Assembly (NCBI GenBank): GCA_021234155.1
Contig: JAJEKV010000001.1
Coordinates: 30,704,177 to 30,768,176 of the forward strand
Direction of reading: 5' to 3'
Origin: Isoetes taiwanensis
Lineage: Eukaryota > Streptophyta > Lycopodiopsida > Isoetales > Isoetaceae
Length of the DNA: 64,000 nt
The notes under the pieces were generated by a model. The model worked only from the letters and a program-made list of their open reading frames with translations, did no database searches and was not told the DNA's origin. This document shows, piece after piece, positions 9,908 through 23,144 of the stretch (positions within the stretch are counted from its first letter, which is position 1; every line of letters starts with the position of its first letter). Position numbers and translations under genes: made by a program.

Positions 9908-11570
9908 TTATGCTACATATTCATCAATAAACGAAATATAATATCTCTTCCCACTTGCACTTCTAATATTCATAGGTCCACAAAGCTGTGTATGCACTAA
10001 TGCAAGCAAATTACTTGCATGCTGACTACCTTTTTTAAAGGGTATCCTTGTATGCTTTCCTAGCATACATCCATGGCAAATAAATTGATATTTCTCTACT
10101 GAGCAGTCTATTATCCCTTTTTTAGCCATAAGTTCAACATTCTTGACGTGTTTGTGAGCTAGCCTTTCATGCCATAACTTAACTGATGGATGCATTGTTG
10201 CGTTCATACTAACTACCTCATCTTTGTTTAATTCAAACAAATCACCTTTTCTTTTAGCTAGAAACACAACTTTATTATTATGCAGTATTTCACATACTTT
10301 CTTGTCAAATATCACTCTATATTTTAAATCCACTAACTGACTATCTGAGATCAAATTTTTGATCAAATTTGGCACACACACGTCCTTTAAGCTTACAGGT
10401 TTTCCATTAAGATCAAACAACTCCAGCAAACCCACTCCTTCAACTTGTTGCAAACGTCCGTTGCCCAATTGAATATGTCTCGTTCCAATTCCTGAGCATC
10501 CCGTAAGCATTTTTGAAGAGTTGACTATAGATCGCTCAGCTACACTATCTATTACAAGAGAGTTAGTACGTGTATCATGTTTAATAGCAAGAAAAGAGTT
10601 ATAAATTACCTCAGCGTCGTCTTCTTTCATATTTGCTTCAATAGCCATATTCACAGCACTAGATTTACTCTGATCTCTTCCCCTTATAGTTCCATATGCA
10701 CTTCCTCCTCTTCTCCCTTGATTCTTTGGACTAGAACACTTAGATGAAATATGCCCTCTCCCACCGCAATTATAACAAGAAATCCCTTTAGCTAGATTCG
10801 GGCAGTTAGCTTTCACATGACCATATTCATTGCAGACAAAGCATGGACCAATTTTACTTTCCTTACCTCCACGACCTCGAGATCGACTAGCATATAAAAC
10901 TTCGGCCCCTTCATTTTCATCCTTTGCAACTCCTTTCTGTTCGATCTCTGTGCGAGCAATTCTTTCTGCCTCTTCACAACTTTTTGCAACATTTCTCACC
11001 AGAATTGCAATTTGTTCATAAGCAGAAAAAGCTCTTGAGATAGTTAGTAACTCGGCTTCTTTTGAAAACATGGCACCAGCAGCTTTCAAATCAAATAATA
11101 TCAATCCAAGGTTTAAAAAAACTTCTGGATTATCGCCTTCATGATATTTAAGATGTCTTAGCTCCTTTTCCAAAACATCAATCTGTGATGATGATTTACT
11201 TTCATAAATTTTTAGAAGATATAACCACATATCTTGAGGGGACAGTCCTTGCAATTTTAGCAAAATACTAGAGCTTATCTTGCTATAAATGATACCCTTT
11301 GTCTCGTTAACCTTTGCTGAAACAGCTCCTACTGTATCAGATGTTCCAGCAGTGCCCTTGGACTTATCCTTCTCTTTCTTGAATCCTTCATCACTTAAGT
11401 TCAGCTTTTTAAGCCTCACCATCGCCTCTTGCAGCTCATCCGCTCCTTTTGGTGGCTTCACAATATCCCAAATCCCTTCTCATTTGAGAATCCTTTTGAT
11501 CTTGGCTTTCCATACTTGAAAGTCAGATCCGCCATTAAAAACCTCTACAACACTTAGCAACAATAGAAAT
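9908..11570 (-). pseudogene. Copia gag, protease and start of integrase, truncated
   Basis: The gag N terminus is readable upstream of 11461 as VFNGGSDFQVWKAKIKRIL, followed by a stop near 11480 and then EGIWDIVKPPKGADELQEA. The next domain is the UBN2-type gag domain. Two zinc knuckles (CFVCNEYGHVKANC and CYNCGGRGHISSKC) lie near 10760-10850. A protease region follows with VIDSVAERSI, where the catalytic Asp is kept but the usual DSGAT motif is altered. The GAG-pre-integrase block (LWHERLAHKHVKNV) and the start of the integrase core (GKRYYISFIDEYV, with the first catalytic Asp) come next. The frame ends at 9908, where foreign sequence begins. The integrase continues at 7991-8226; RT and RNase H are absent. 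Confidence 0.85.
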
Positions 11571-12655
<1,085 letters not shown>

Positions 12656-12741
12656 AAAAATGCATCTCATAGATCTGATGATCTAGTAGGCAAAAATAAT
12701 CAACTCTCCCTCCCTCCCTCCCTCCCTCTCTGGGCGCTACA

Positions 12742-13809
12742 ATGGGCGTTATCATGGCACAAAAAATTAGGTCTAGAATGGAGAAAAACAAAGGGGAGAA
12801 TATATCAAAAGGGGAGAATATAGGAAAAGGGAGCCTGGCTCCCGAAGCTTCTCCCGATGCTGCCAGTTCCGGTGGGCAGGGAGTTCCGGATGCTGCCAGT
12901 TCCGGAATGCAGGGGGCCACCTCTGTGGCTCACAAAAATAACAAAAAGAAGGCACAAAAAGGGACTTTTGTAACGGTTGCAGACTCTGATGCAGCACCTA
13001 TCATCGAAGCCAGCTCTGCCACTGACGAATCTGAGGAAGAACACTCTGATGAAAGTGAAAAAGGAGAAGAAAATACAGGTGGAGGATTGAATCCAGTATC
13101 TGCACAGGAAATGTTTGTTTTGATGAAACATAGTATGAAAATGATGTTGAATGATTTCAAAACAGAATTTATGCGAGAGTTTATGGGCAATGTTATGCAA
13201 GAAATGATAAGGGAAGTGAAGCAAACACTGGCAATGGATTTTCAGAGAGAGATGAATAGAATTAAACAGGAAAATCTTGAGGCAATACCAAAATTAAAAG
13301 AGGATCTGGATTTGGTAAAGAATAACATCAATGGGAATCCAACTGCAGAATCAAGTGGAAAAAGGGAGGAAACTAGAGTTGAAGACGGACTAACAGAGCT
13401 GAAGCAACAACTATCCTGCTTCATGGAGGAACATGACAGAAGAAATAGGGCACTGAATCTCAGACTGATAGTCTTGCCAGAAGAAGAAAATGAGAAAGTA
13501 AAGATTGCTGTTGATGAATTGCTTAAGGATAAAATGTAGATTGAGCACACTGGAATTGTAGATGCATATAGAGTTGGCAGAAAAGCGGAATGGAATAGAC
13601 ATATGGTACTAAAATTCCGTGAGAAAGAAGATCGGTTTAATATACTTAAGAAAAGGACTGCTCTCAAGGGACTGAACATTTGGATCAATGAAGACTTAAC
13701 AAAGGAGCAGCTCGTGGAGAGAAAAGAAGAAGTGAAAAAATTCAAGGAGGCGAAGAGCCAGAACAAAGCAGTTTCTTGGAGGAAGGGAAAGGTTGTTGTA
13801 GGTAAATAG
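12742..13809 (+). pseudogene. LINE ORF1 protein (coiled coil and RRM-like), copy 1
   Basis: ATG 12742 starts MGVIMAQKIRSRMEKN. The N-terminal part is low-complexity and acidic, followed by a methionine-rich helical stretch and a coiled coil. From about residue 233 there is an RRM and C-terminal block resembling the animal L1 ORF1 type: RRNRALNLRLIVLPEEE, AYRVGRK, and LKGLNIWINEDLTKEQ. An in-frame TAG at 13537-13539 interrupts it where copy 2 has leucine. It should bind element RNA as an RNP chaperone. The terminal TAG at 13807-13809 is in frame with ORF2. Confidence 0.8.
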
Positions 13810-16800
13810 GAAAGCGAGATCATCAGGATCGGGACATGGAATATTAACATGCTTACAGACTCAAAGATAAGTAGCATGTCTGATATTCTCCATCAATTAG
13901 ATGTCATATTTTTTGTTGAGACTTGGGAACACGAACAGTATGAACTACCTCCAATACCCAATTTTTGTAAAATTTCGTCAGTCTGGAATGCAATAGGTAC
14001 AAGCTATAGGGGGAATGATGGCATTGCATGCTATGTGAGAGATGTAATCAAACACAGGGTTAGAGAGATTAATATCAGCAAATCAAAGCAGTACATATGG
14101 GTGGAACTATCGGGTCAGAAAAATGTGTATGTGGCAGGCTGCTATTATGCACCACTTCATAAAACGGCATACAACAATTCTGATATAGATAGAACAGATC
14201 CGTTGTTTCAGCTAGAGCAAGATATAGTCCAGTTATCTAAACAAGGGGACATAATTCTAATGGGAGATTTTAATGGAAGGATTGCAAATAGACAAGCAAT
14301 GATATGGAGGCAGGATGGGGATCCCTTATGGATGGAAGAAATGGATGCAGATGAACCTCAAGTAGCAATGTGGAAAAGACATTCAGATGATAAAGCATAT
14401 ATAACACAAATGGGAAGATGGTTATTGGATTTGTGTAATGGATTAAATTTGAGGATCCTTAATGGAATAAATAGATACCCAGACTCAGGTAGATGCACGT
14501 GCAGGGGTAAAAGTGTGGTTGATTATGTCATTGGGAATGAAGAAATATCAGAGAAAATCACAAAACTCCAAGTGATGGAGCAGCAACCAGAATTTGATCA
14601 TGTCCCTATTGTCATTCATTTGGAGATCAGCAGCACAAAAATACTAGCACAAGAAAAGAAAACCAGCAACCGCATTATGATGGATAGGAAAAGGTCAAGC
14701 ATCTTCAAAAAACTTTGTGAAGACAGAATATCAGAGCTAAGCGACCTGGAAAATGCAAAGGAATTGAGCCAGCATATTACGGACATCATCATGGATGCAA
14801 TAAAAAAATGTTTTGCCTACAGTAGAAAAGCTAAGGGGCTGCCTTGTAATAGTTGGTTTGATGCAGATTGTAAGGCCGCACGAAGAGCATATCAGATGGC
14901 AAAGAAAGAGGATAAAAAGATGAGGCAGAGGGAATACACAACCCTAATTAGAAAAAAAGAAAAGGAAATTCCTAAAGGAAAGGCAAGAAAAGTATGTCCA
15001 TGAGCTCCTTACAGAACCAAAGTCCTTTTGGAGAAGGATGAAGAAGGGATCACCTGATATGCTGGGAATCAGTGTCACAGAACTGTGGCAGCATGTGCCA
15101 AACCTTTACCAGCAAACAGGGGTAGAGTCAAATATGGTGATGGAACAACAAGTGTTTTGGCCTATAATATCTGAGGGAGATGTTGCTATAGGACTAAGTA
15201 AGCTTGCAAACGGTAAAGCGGCTGATCCAGGTGGAGTAGTAGCAGAGATGCTGAAATGGGCAGGGGAGAAACTGGTAGAACCTATTACAAGGATGTTTAA
15301 TGCAGCAGTAAGGGAGAGTTTCCCGGAGTCATGGCAAATTAATCGGGTTGTGCCCATCTTTAAGGGAGGGGATAAAGCCGAGGCCACTAACTATCGAACA
15401 ATTCTGGTGAGTAACATCTTCTCCAAGCTTTTTGCATCCATTTTGGAAAACAAAGTAGCAAACTGGGCAGAAGAGCATGATGTGAGAGCCAACGGGCAGA
15501 CTGGTTTTAGACGCCATAGGTCTACAATTGACCATTTAGTCATCTTCAAAGTAATCATGGACTCAGTAAAAGGGAAGAAGAAGCCTTTGTATGCCGTTTT
15601 CATTGACTTTAGTAAAGCGTTTGACATGGTCCCTAGGGAGTGCCTGTTGGAAAGAATGAGAAAACTAAATATTCCAGTAGAGTACAGGGATGCAACCAGG
15701 AGGATCTATGAAAAGGTGGTAGTGCAGCTGTCCTCTCCCCTAAACACTGAATGTAACGAGAAAGTGCTAAGCAATGTTGGTGTAAAGCAAGGCTGCCCAC
15801 TATCTCCCACTTTATTTGGCCTATTCATAGACGAACTGGAAGAATGGATCCTGAATCTAGGGGGCTCAGGGGTTAATATAGCTGGATATACGCTGGCCCT
15901 TCTTCTGTATGTTGATGATGTAGTACTTCTCTCAAAGGAAAAGGCAGGTTTACAAAAGCATCTTGATGTGCTTGCTGATTTCTGCGACACCATGGGAATG
16001 AAGGTCAATCTCTCAAAAACAAACTCGATGGTAGTGGGATCAAAAAAGAACATTGACTTTTTCTATAAGGGAGAAAAGATAGATTCCACTGATACATACA
16101 AGTATTTGGGTTTAGTTTTGGATAAAAATTTCAGATGGAACAGGTGTATCGAACAAAGAACAAATGCTGGTCTAAGGGCACTGTATGCTATGCAAAGAAG
16201 CTGTGGAAAGGCATATAATTTGAACATGAACTTGAAAAAGAATGCTATACAGATGTTTAGTACAGTCAGTAGTCTTGTACGGTTGTGAAGTTTGGGGTCC
16301 AGGACTACCAAATTGTTTATGGGGTCAGGTAGAAAAGATTCAAAAAAGATTTCTATGCACGGAATTGGGAGTGAAAACTCAAACACCATACCAGATGATG
16401 TTGATTGAATGCGGAATGATACCTTTAGAAGGGGAAGCCCTTGCCCAGACACTAGCATATGTAAATAAGATACAGAAATTGGATGATGATAGGTTGCCAC
16501 ATCTAGCCATGGTTGAAAGTGGAACAAATGGCTGGTGCAGGAATATCTTAGACTGGTCAACGAAATGGGATATGAAGTTAGATGATTGTCCTAAGAAAGA
16601 AAAAGAAATCAGAGATTGGGTGAAAGAAGGAATGACAAAGACAATGTGGAAAAACCCAAGGAAGAAAATGGTAGATTACCAAAGATTTATGAACCCTTTG
16701 TTGGCTGAGGCGGGTTATCTAAAAACAGATGTGTCGAGGAAGAAAAGAGTAGAAATATCACGCATGCAGCTGAGCTCACACCATCTAAGCATAGAAGAGG

Positions 16801-17123
16801 GGAGATGGAAAAAGATTCCGAGGGAAAGACGAACATGCAGGGTTTGTGGCACAGACGAGGTAGAAGACGAGAGACACACACTTTTATTGTGTCCGGCATA
16901 TGAAACACTGAGGGACAGATATGGAGTACACGGATCCTTAGAGGACCTATTCAATTTGCATCCATCAGCTGTGGGAAACTTCATCATTGAGGTTATGAAG
17001 GTCAGGACATCATATATCTCTAGCATAGACACCCTCCTGCGGAACGATGGGAGAGATGTAGAAGTTATGAGCGATGATACTTCTGATAGTGGAAGTTCAT
17101 CAAATGATTGGATTGATGATTAA
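13810..17123 (+). pseudogene. LINE ORF2 (endonuclease, RT, zinc motif), copy 1
   Basis: The frame continues straight after the ORF1 TAG with ESEIIRIGTWNIN. The APE-type endonuclease spans about 13810-14640 (WNIN, ETWEHE, MGDFNGRI, DHVPIV). After a frameshift near 14980-15038 the RT follows, with FIDFSKAFD, GVKQGCPLSPTLFG and YVDD near 15908. A second frameshift near 16250 precedes the C-terminal region, with the zinc motif CRVCG...H...C near 16840-16890. ORF2 performs target-primed reverse transcription. Copy 2 shows the intact version. Confidence 0.85.
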
Positions 17124-17187
17124 AGTGTATTATCGTCTGATAGACCTGATGGTCTCAGTAGACGTAATAAAAACATTTCATTTCATT

Positions 17188-17190
<3 letters not shown>

Positions 17191-17250
<60 letters not shown>
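17191..17250. repeat. (CT)30 microsatellite
   Basis: A perfect CT tract directly follows the TTTCA tail of LINE copy 1 and directly precedes the GCGCACGTTGGCCACATGC end of Harbinger A. Confidence 0.95.
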
Positions 17251-17252
<2 letters not shown>

Positions 17253-17530
17253 GCACGTTGGCCACATGCTTGTAAAAAAAACCATCTCTCATCACATACG
17301 GCTCCTCCCCTAAATGTACGTATTTTTTTGGGAGGAGAGGAGAGACAATTGTCTCTCGAAGCTTAACAGCCTCGGTTATGGGCACAATTTTTGCTTTTCG
17401 ACCGTAACGTTCCATTCGGGCGCCAAATTGTGGGATATTCAAGTCTGTTTTTTTCTTGGTTCGGCAGCCTATGTGGGATATTTCATTTCTAGTTTTGCCT
17501 CTCTACGCTTTCAATTCCGGCCGCTAAACC

Positions 17531-18864
17531 ATGGATCCGGTCATTCTTGGCATGATTGCCATGCTTTTTCGGGCTTTGACACTTTGGATTTGCATTCGGA
17601 GATCTTGTTTGCAGCTACTTGCGCTCAACGAGCTCGAAGACCCAATGACCCTGTTCGATGATGAAGTTTTAGAAAATAACAATGGTTTGCTTTTTTGCGC
17701 ATCTGCAGCTTTAATGGTAGCAGGTTCCAGTAGGGTTAGAAGACCACCAAGAAGATTTTGGATTGCTCCAAGGCAAAGAATACAGTGGGATAATATTGAT
17801 AACCATGCTTGGAATTGTCTGCCATCCTTTGAAGACGATATGTGGCACCAATTTTACAGGATGAAAAGGGCCACATTTGAGAGTCTGGTAGGTTTAATTG
17901 TGCCTTATCTCGTCAGGCCCGGGATTAAAGTAAGGCCCCCTGTTGATCCAAGGAAAGCAGTTGCTATGGTTCTGCATTTTCTAGCACACGGGGATATGCC
18001 CTTACATGTGGGACAAAGATTTTATGTTGGGAAAGCAACAGTGCAAAAATATACCAAGAAAGTCACTCTTGTATTGGCCTCGAAGGCAATACTGTACAAA
18101 CGGTTTGTTGCTATGCCTACAGGAGCAAGATTAACTCAGTGTATTAAGGAATTCCATGATGCAACTGGGTTGCCCAATATATATGGTGCAGTTGATGGTT
18201 CCACATCTTTTTATGGAGGAAACCCAAAAAAAAAGGCTAATGGGGATGACTATTACAGCAGACATGAGAGGCACTTGTGACACATAGCAGATTGTTTATA
18301 AATGTTTGTGTAACAAGAACAGATTCAGTCCATGATTCCAACCAGTTTAAGAAGAGCTCCATCTATAATAAAATTGCTTCCAAATTTTGCAAGAACCAGT
18401 GGTGACTCTGAGTGGCAGAAAACTGAAGAAAGGCAGCCTACTGACCAAGAGGTTCAGGTAACTATTCTACCACTACTATTAGGTGATTCAGCTTATTCTA
18501 GCAGGCCCTTTCTCCTTAAAGTCTTTCCTCAAAATCAGGGTGCTTATGGTAAGTTTAACAAAAGGATTTGTAGGGGCAGAGTGTGTGTGTAGAAAATGGA
18601 TTTGGCATTGTCAAGGAAAAATTCAGAATTTTGAAACACTTGCCCGTACATGTTGCCAAAGCCTCCAAGATCATACATGCATGTTGTGTTCTTTGGAACT
18701 TTTGTATAATGGAAGACAAGGGCTGGGACATGCTGCCAATTGAAGACGATCCTCCACCAATATATTACTATGAAACAGAAGCCATGAACAGGTCCTTGAA
18801 AAAACAAGGTGATCAAATGAGGCACGTGTTATTTGAGAATCTGGATGGACATGTGATCCTCTGA
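17531..18864 (+). pseudogene. PIF/Harbinger DDE transposase, broken
   Basis: ATG 17531 opens a 249-codon segment with the N-terminal region (MWHQFYRMKRATFESLV), the helix-turn-helix-like part (VGKATVQKYTKKV) and the first catalytic block GAVDGS. Frameshifts follow near 18270 and 18400. DSVHDSNQF (second Asp) lies near 18325, LLGDSAYSSRPFLLKVF near 18480, and VENGFGIVKEKFRIL (catalytic Glu) near 18583. The C-terminal tail ends at 18864. The order and spacing are those of the family's DDE nuclease, which excises and inserts the element together with the Myb-like partner. It is not functional here. Confidence 0.88.
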
Positions 18865-20115
18865 ATGGATTTTGTAGCAAAAAAAAATGAAATCCATAAT
18901 TCAATTCTATTCGATTTGACCTCTTTAATTCTTTGTCCTGCATTTTTACAGAATGATGAAAATATAAATATGTTTGAAGCATAAGTTTAGAGCTTAATTT
19001 CCAACATATAGTTTAGAGCTCAAAACATTTCATTAAAAATACTGAGCAGCCTGTTACAGACATTGTGAGTCAAATGACTTCACATTAAAGAACAAAGAAG
19101 ACTATAAGAAATCAAGAGTACAGGTACAAGTAGGATAAACCAAGTTTGTATTCATAAGATTTCTTTACATGGGCATATGCTGCCCTGTTCAAAATAGTTC
19201 AGCATCGGAGCAACCTGTTACAATCTGAGTGAGTCAAATGACTTCACAATACAAAATAAAAAAAATGCACGCCTTCCAATGAGATACAATGTTTTTCATT
19301 TGTCAGATCCCGAGCAATCACATCAGCAAAAAAATGGCATGCATGCCATTTTGTATATAACAAAAGCCTGTTACAAAAAGAAAATGGACAAAAAAAAAGT
19401 GCGACAAATCATGATTTTTTTTCTCAAAGCCGAGGACATAGCTCGCACTGAAAGGTTACACTTCGTATTTCATGGAGGCACCATTTTTCTTCATGCCTAA
19501 CGTACACACATTCCATATGGCCTGTCCAATTCTTAGCAGAATTTGAGGCCCATTCCAAAACCTCAGCTTCTATATTCACCTCCATTTCCAAGAAAGCTGT
19601 AATGGTTGCTTGGAGAAGCTGCAATGGATAAGCTTGTGGGACAAGATTTCCACTTCAGGGTTTGCAATCTCGACCGAGGGGGAGGAGTATTGGCTTTCTT
19701 CTTGCTCGTCAGAAGAGTCTTCATCCTGCACCTGGTTCTCCTGAAATAGGTTTTCTAAGCTCACTGGATGATCACTGAACTCTGGCGCTTCTGCACTACT
19801 ATCAGGAAGAATTTCTTCACTAGTAGTAGGTCTTGGAGGACGACAAGGATAGAGGTCTTGGAGGAAGACGAAGATGAGCTTGGAGAACGAGGGCGTTTAC
19901 GGTTGACGATTCGAACCATGTTGAGGAGCGGCTTGCATGCAAGGAATTCAGAAAGCTTAAATAGCCTTTACGAATTTGGGTGATTGCGACTAGAAGACAA
20001 TAATTAATACTAAAGAAATAGGCCAGTACAAGTCATTCAATATTTAGGAGTACTAGTGGGTTTGAGACAGTTCCAAAATAGAATTTCTAAAAAGCAGAAA
20101 ACTGAAAACGAACCT
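18865..20115. other. Harbinger A intergenic stretch
   Basis: No gene is supported between the convergent genes. Two related segments with CTGTTACA...GAGTCAAATGACTTCACA occur near 19050-19085 and 19215-19250, suggesting an old local duplication. Confidence 0.5.
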
Positions 20116-22231
20116 CTAGTTCTTGTTCTTGGCAGCCAGTTTAGCAATTTCGAGCAATGTCTCCTTTGTCATTTCACAAATGCTTTGAGTCATTGCAGCC
20201 ATGGACTCAGCAATTTTCAAACTGTTGGCAAACCTTAGTGCTTCCAATTCCCTAACCAACTCAATTTTTCTTGCACTTTCTTCTTTCAGGGAATCCAATT
20301 TCTTTACCTCAGTGTCCCCAAATGTGCTTGCCATTTGTGATATTCCTATTGTAATGTCCTCATCTATCTGCAACCTGGACTTCTTTCTACTTGTTGGTTT
20401 TCCACAAACTCCAGGCTGGTTACATGCAGCTGATCTAGGACTTGAAGAATCTGTCTGGTTTCCTGTTGGTGTCCTATTGCTTGGAATGTTGGGCATGACT
20501 GGACTGCTCGGATTTCCCGTGTTTACATTATTATTTGAATTGGGTGGAATGCTTTCGAAGTGGTCCTCAAGTGCTGCATCTGTTCCAACAGTTTCAAAGA
20601 AAGTGTCATTCATGAATGATTCTGAGAAATTTGTATGCAAGTCTGCAGCCTCAAAAGCTTCATTCCCAAATTCGCCATCGTTTTTTTTTTTAGCCAAAAA
20701 GTTTATTAATCAGAGAAAAAGTACAAAATTTACATGTCTCATCTAATTGTGTAAGCACACAGAGATGCCACAGGAGCACGAGCCTGGAGCACAATGTACT
20801 TACTCCAGAATAGGAGACTAATGATAAGAATCAATTCGAAGATACTGAATCCAGATGCGTTCCACCAGTTCTGAGTCAAGGGAAGAACACTCGTAGGCTG
20901 TCAATATCTTTTTCTGGGCCACTGTAATAACACTGTGTGCAGATGAATAAATGCCCTGAAAGATATGGTGTCTGCGACGCTCCCATATCGACCATAGGAG
21001 CCAACCGGAACCAAGATGAAATGCCCTTTGTTTAGCTGGAGGCCATGCGTTGGGATAGGATGCCAAAAGGATGCATCGGCAGTCCAATGTACTATTAAAC
21101 AGACCTTGTAGCCAGGACCACGCAGGTTGAACCTCAGGACAATCAAAGAGACAATGCTCAAGAGTCTCAACGTCCGAGAGGCAGAGCGGGCATACTGCAG
21201 ATATGCGAGGATCATAGCGATGTCGAAAGGCATTAACCCGCAGGCACCTGTGGATAACCTGCCACCACAGTACAGAGACTTTAGGGTGGAGCAACCTATC
21301 CCAAAGCCATCGCCATGTACGACACAAAGTGGGCTGTGGAACATGTAGGTGCCACCCATCTGGCAACTGGAGGGGTTGTGGTGCTAAAAGAAGGCGATAT
21401 ACTGATCTGACAAATTGCTTGCCTTTGTGAATATTTTCGTGACAGTCCCATGCACCCTTTCAGCAACACCAACTTGCACCATGAGAGGCAAATTTTCAGC
21501 GACCTTCTCCCATAGAGATACATCCCAACGAGAGAGCAGGAACTTTGCCTGAAATTCAGGCCAAGACAGTAGGCGACCCTCCTCATACCATGCTTGAATA
21601 GAGACAACACCTGCAAGAACCCATCGTCTCTGTGTAAGGGGATGAACTGAGGCTTCTTGAAAAACCGAACTTTTCTCCGGGGAGCCCCTGGAATTGGATT
21701 ATCTGAGGTCACACCATACTTCACCTCTTCCATTCTGTCATACCACTGCCAAGTTGAAGGCTCAGAACCCGTCTGGTTACAAGCCTCCTTCTCATCTTTG
21801 AATTTAGCTTGGAGCTTATCCCATTTGTTCTGTCTCAGCTCCACTAAACCCCCAACTATAGGCTGCAATTTGATCATAATTTCCCTCCATTGTGTGTTAG
21901 AGAGGTTGAGGGTGCTATTAGTTACTAATTTCATCTCGTTTAAGAGATTGAGGAAAGTGGAGACACCTTGATTTGTCTATTGCACAGGAGACTTTCTATT
22001 CTTTGTGTCTATCACTTTTGAATTTTCCTTCTCGTGTACAACAAGAGCTAAGGCAGCTTCAGATTCAAAAGATTCACTCACAATATCAGAGGATGCCTGA
22101 ATTTCACTCGATACTCGTTTGGATCTCCTTTCCTTTGGCTGTCTTGATGATGGAATTGGCTCAGAATTTGTCTCCAAATGCACGTCCATGGAGATCTGGC
22201 CTGTCATTTTCCGAGTCCTTCTTGGTGCCAT
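20116..22231 (-). pseudogene. PIF/Harbinger ORF2 (Myb/trihelix-like), split by a LINE
   Basis: The start is ATG 22231 (MAPRRTRKMTG). A disordered N terminus leads to a trihelix/SANT-like region (QGVSTFLNLLNEM, NKWDKLQAKFKDEKEAC, STWQWYDRMEEV) at about 21700-21970. An in-frame TAG near 21977 sits where the domain's first tryptophan is expected. The frame is cut at GAT-GG near 21621 by the LINE fragment and resumes at 20675 with EFGNEAFEAADLH, then runs to the stop at 20116 through a helical C terminus (LVRELEALRFANSLKIAESM). In the family this partner binds DNA and assists the transposase. Removing one copy of the 7-bp duplication would restore a continuous frame here. Confidence 0.8.
20682..21620 (-). 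mobile_element. 5'-truncated L1-type LINE fragment in the Harbinger gene
   Basis: The insert begins (plus strand) with a T-run at 20682-20690, the complement of a poly(A) tail, and is bordered by the 7-bp duplication CCATCGT (20675-20681 and 21621-21627). On minus it encodes the C-terminal zf-RVT region of a plant LINE (SVLWWQVIHRCL, CPLCLSDVETLEHCLFDCPEV) in about 180 codons at 20818-21366. It differs from the CT-bordered LINEs in tail and protein, so it comes from another LINE family. Confidence 0.88.
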
Positions 22232-22739
22232 TTTTTCAACCCGAGGAGGCACGAAAGGCTTGCTGCTTGCTGGCAAAGGCAGATCGAGACGCCTTAAACA
22301 TCTGAATCCAAATAATTGTAGGGGAATAAGGAAGACTTAAAACGAAATTGAGGTTCAAAACTTAATGTATGAATGCTCAAAAAACAGAATGCAAATGGGT
22401 ACGAAATCTGACGAATACCTGGATCGTAATCGGCTAATTGCTTCGAGAAATTGGATACTTTTGCAAGAATTAGGCGGCCTTGAAGATCAAGAAGCAGGGG
22501 AAATGGCACCCCTGATTTTCGGTGTGGGAAACATTTCGGGCAGTTTTTTCAGGCAGCGAAAATTAAGCCTAATTGTATGGTTAGTGGGCAATGAAAACGC
22601 CCCTAACGGCTGTTAGGGGCGAATCATCTCTCAAGGTGAGAGTTGGGTTTTCCCACTCTCACCCATCTCTCCCATCTCTCCCCCATCTCTCATCTCTCGT
22701 ATTTTCTCGTATTGTCTCTCGTAATCTCTAAGTCATGTC

Positions 22740-22873
<134 letters not shown>

Positions 22874-23144
22874 GATGGCGAGGAGGAAATTAGGGGAACT
22901 CGAAGGTAGAACGTGGGAGTAGGAAAAGGTGTTGCAGAGGGTGTTGGGGCAGGAAAGGATGGCAGCGCCAGTGATGGAAAGCCGAAAAAAGGGGAAACCG
23001 ATTTAAGCAATAAAAAAGGAAAGGGGATTTGGATCGATACTTGCACTGTCGGATGAAGACATTAGTTTATTAGGAGCATGGTCCACATCCAGGAAATGGA
23101 GCGGGGGACATCGGGGAAGGCGGATTGCTACACACGGGCAGGGG

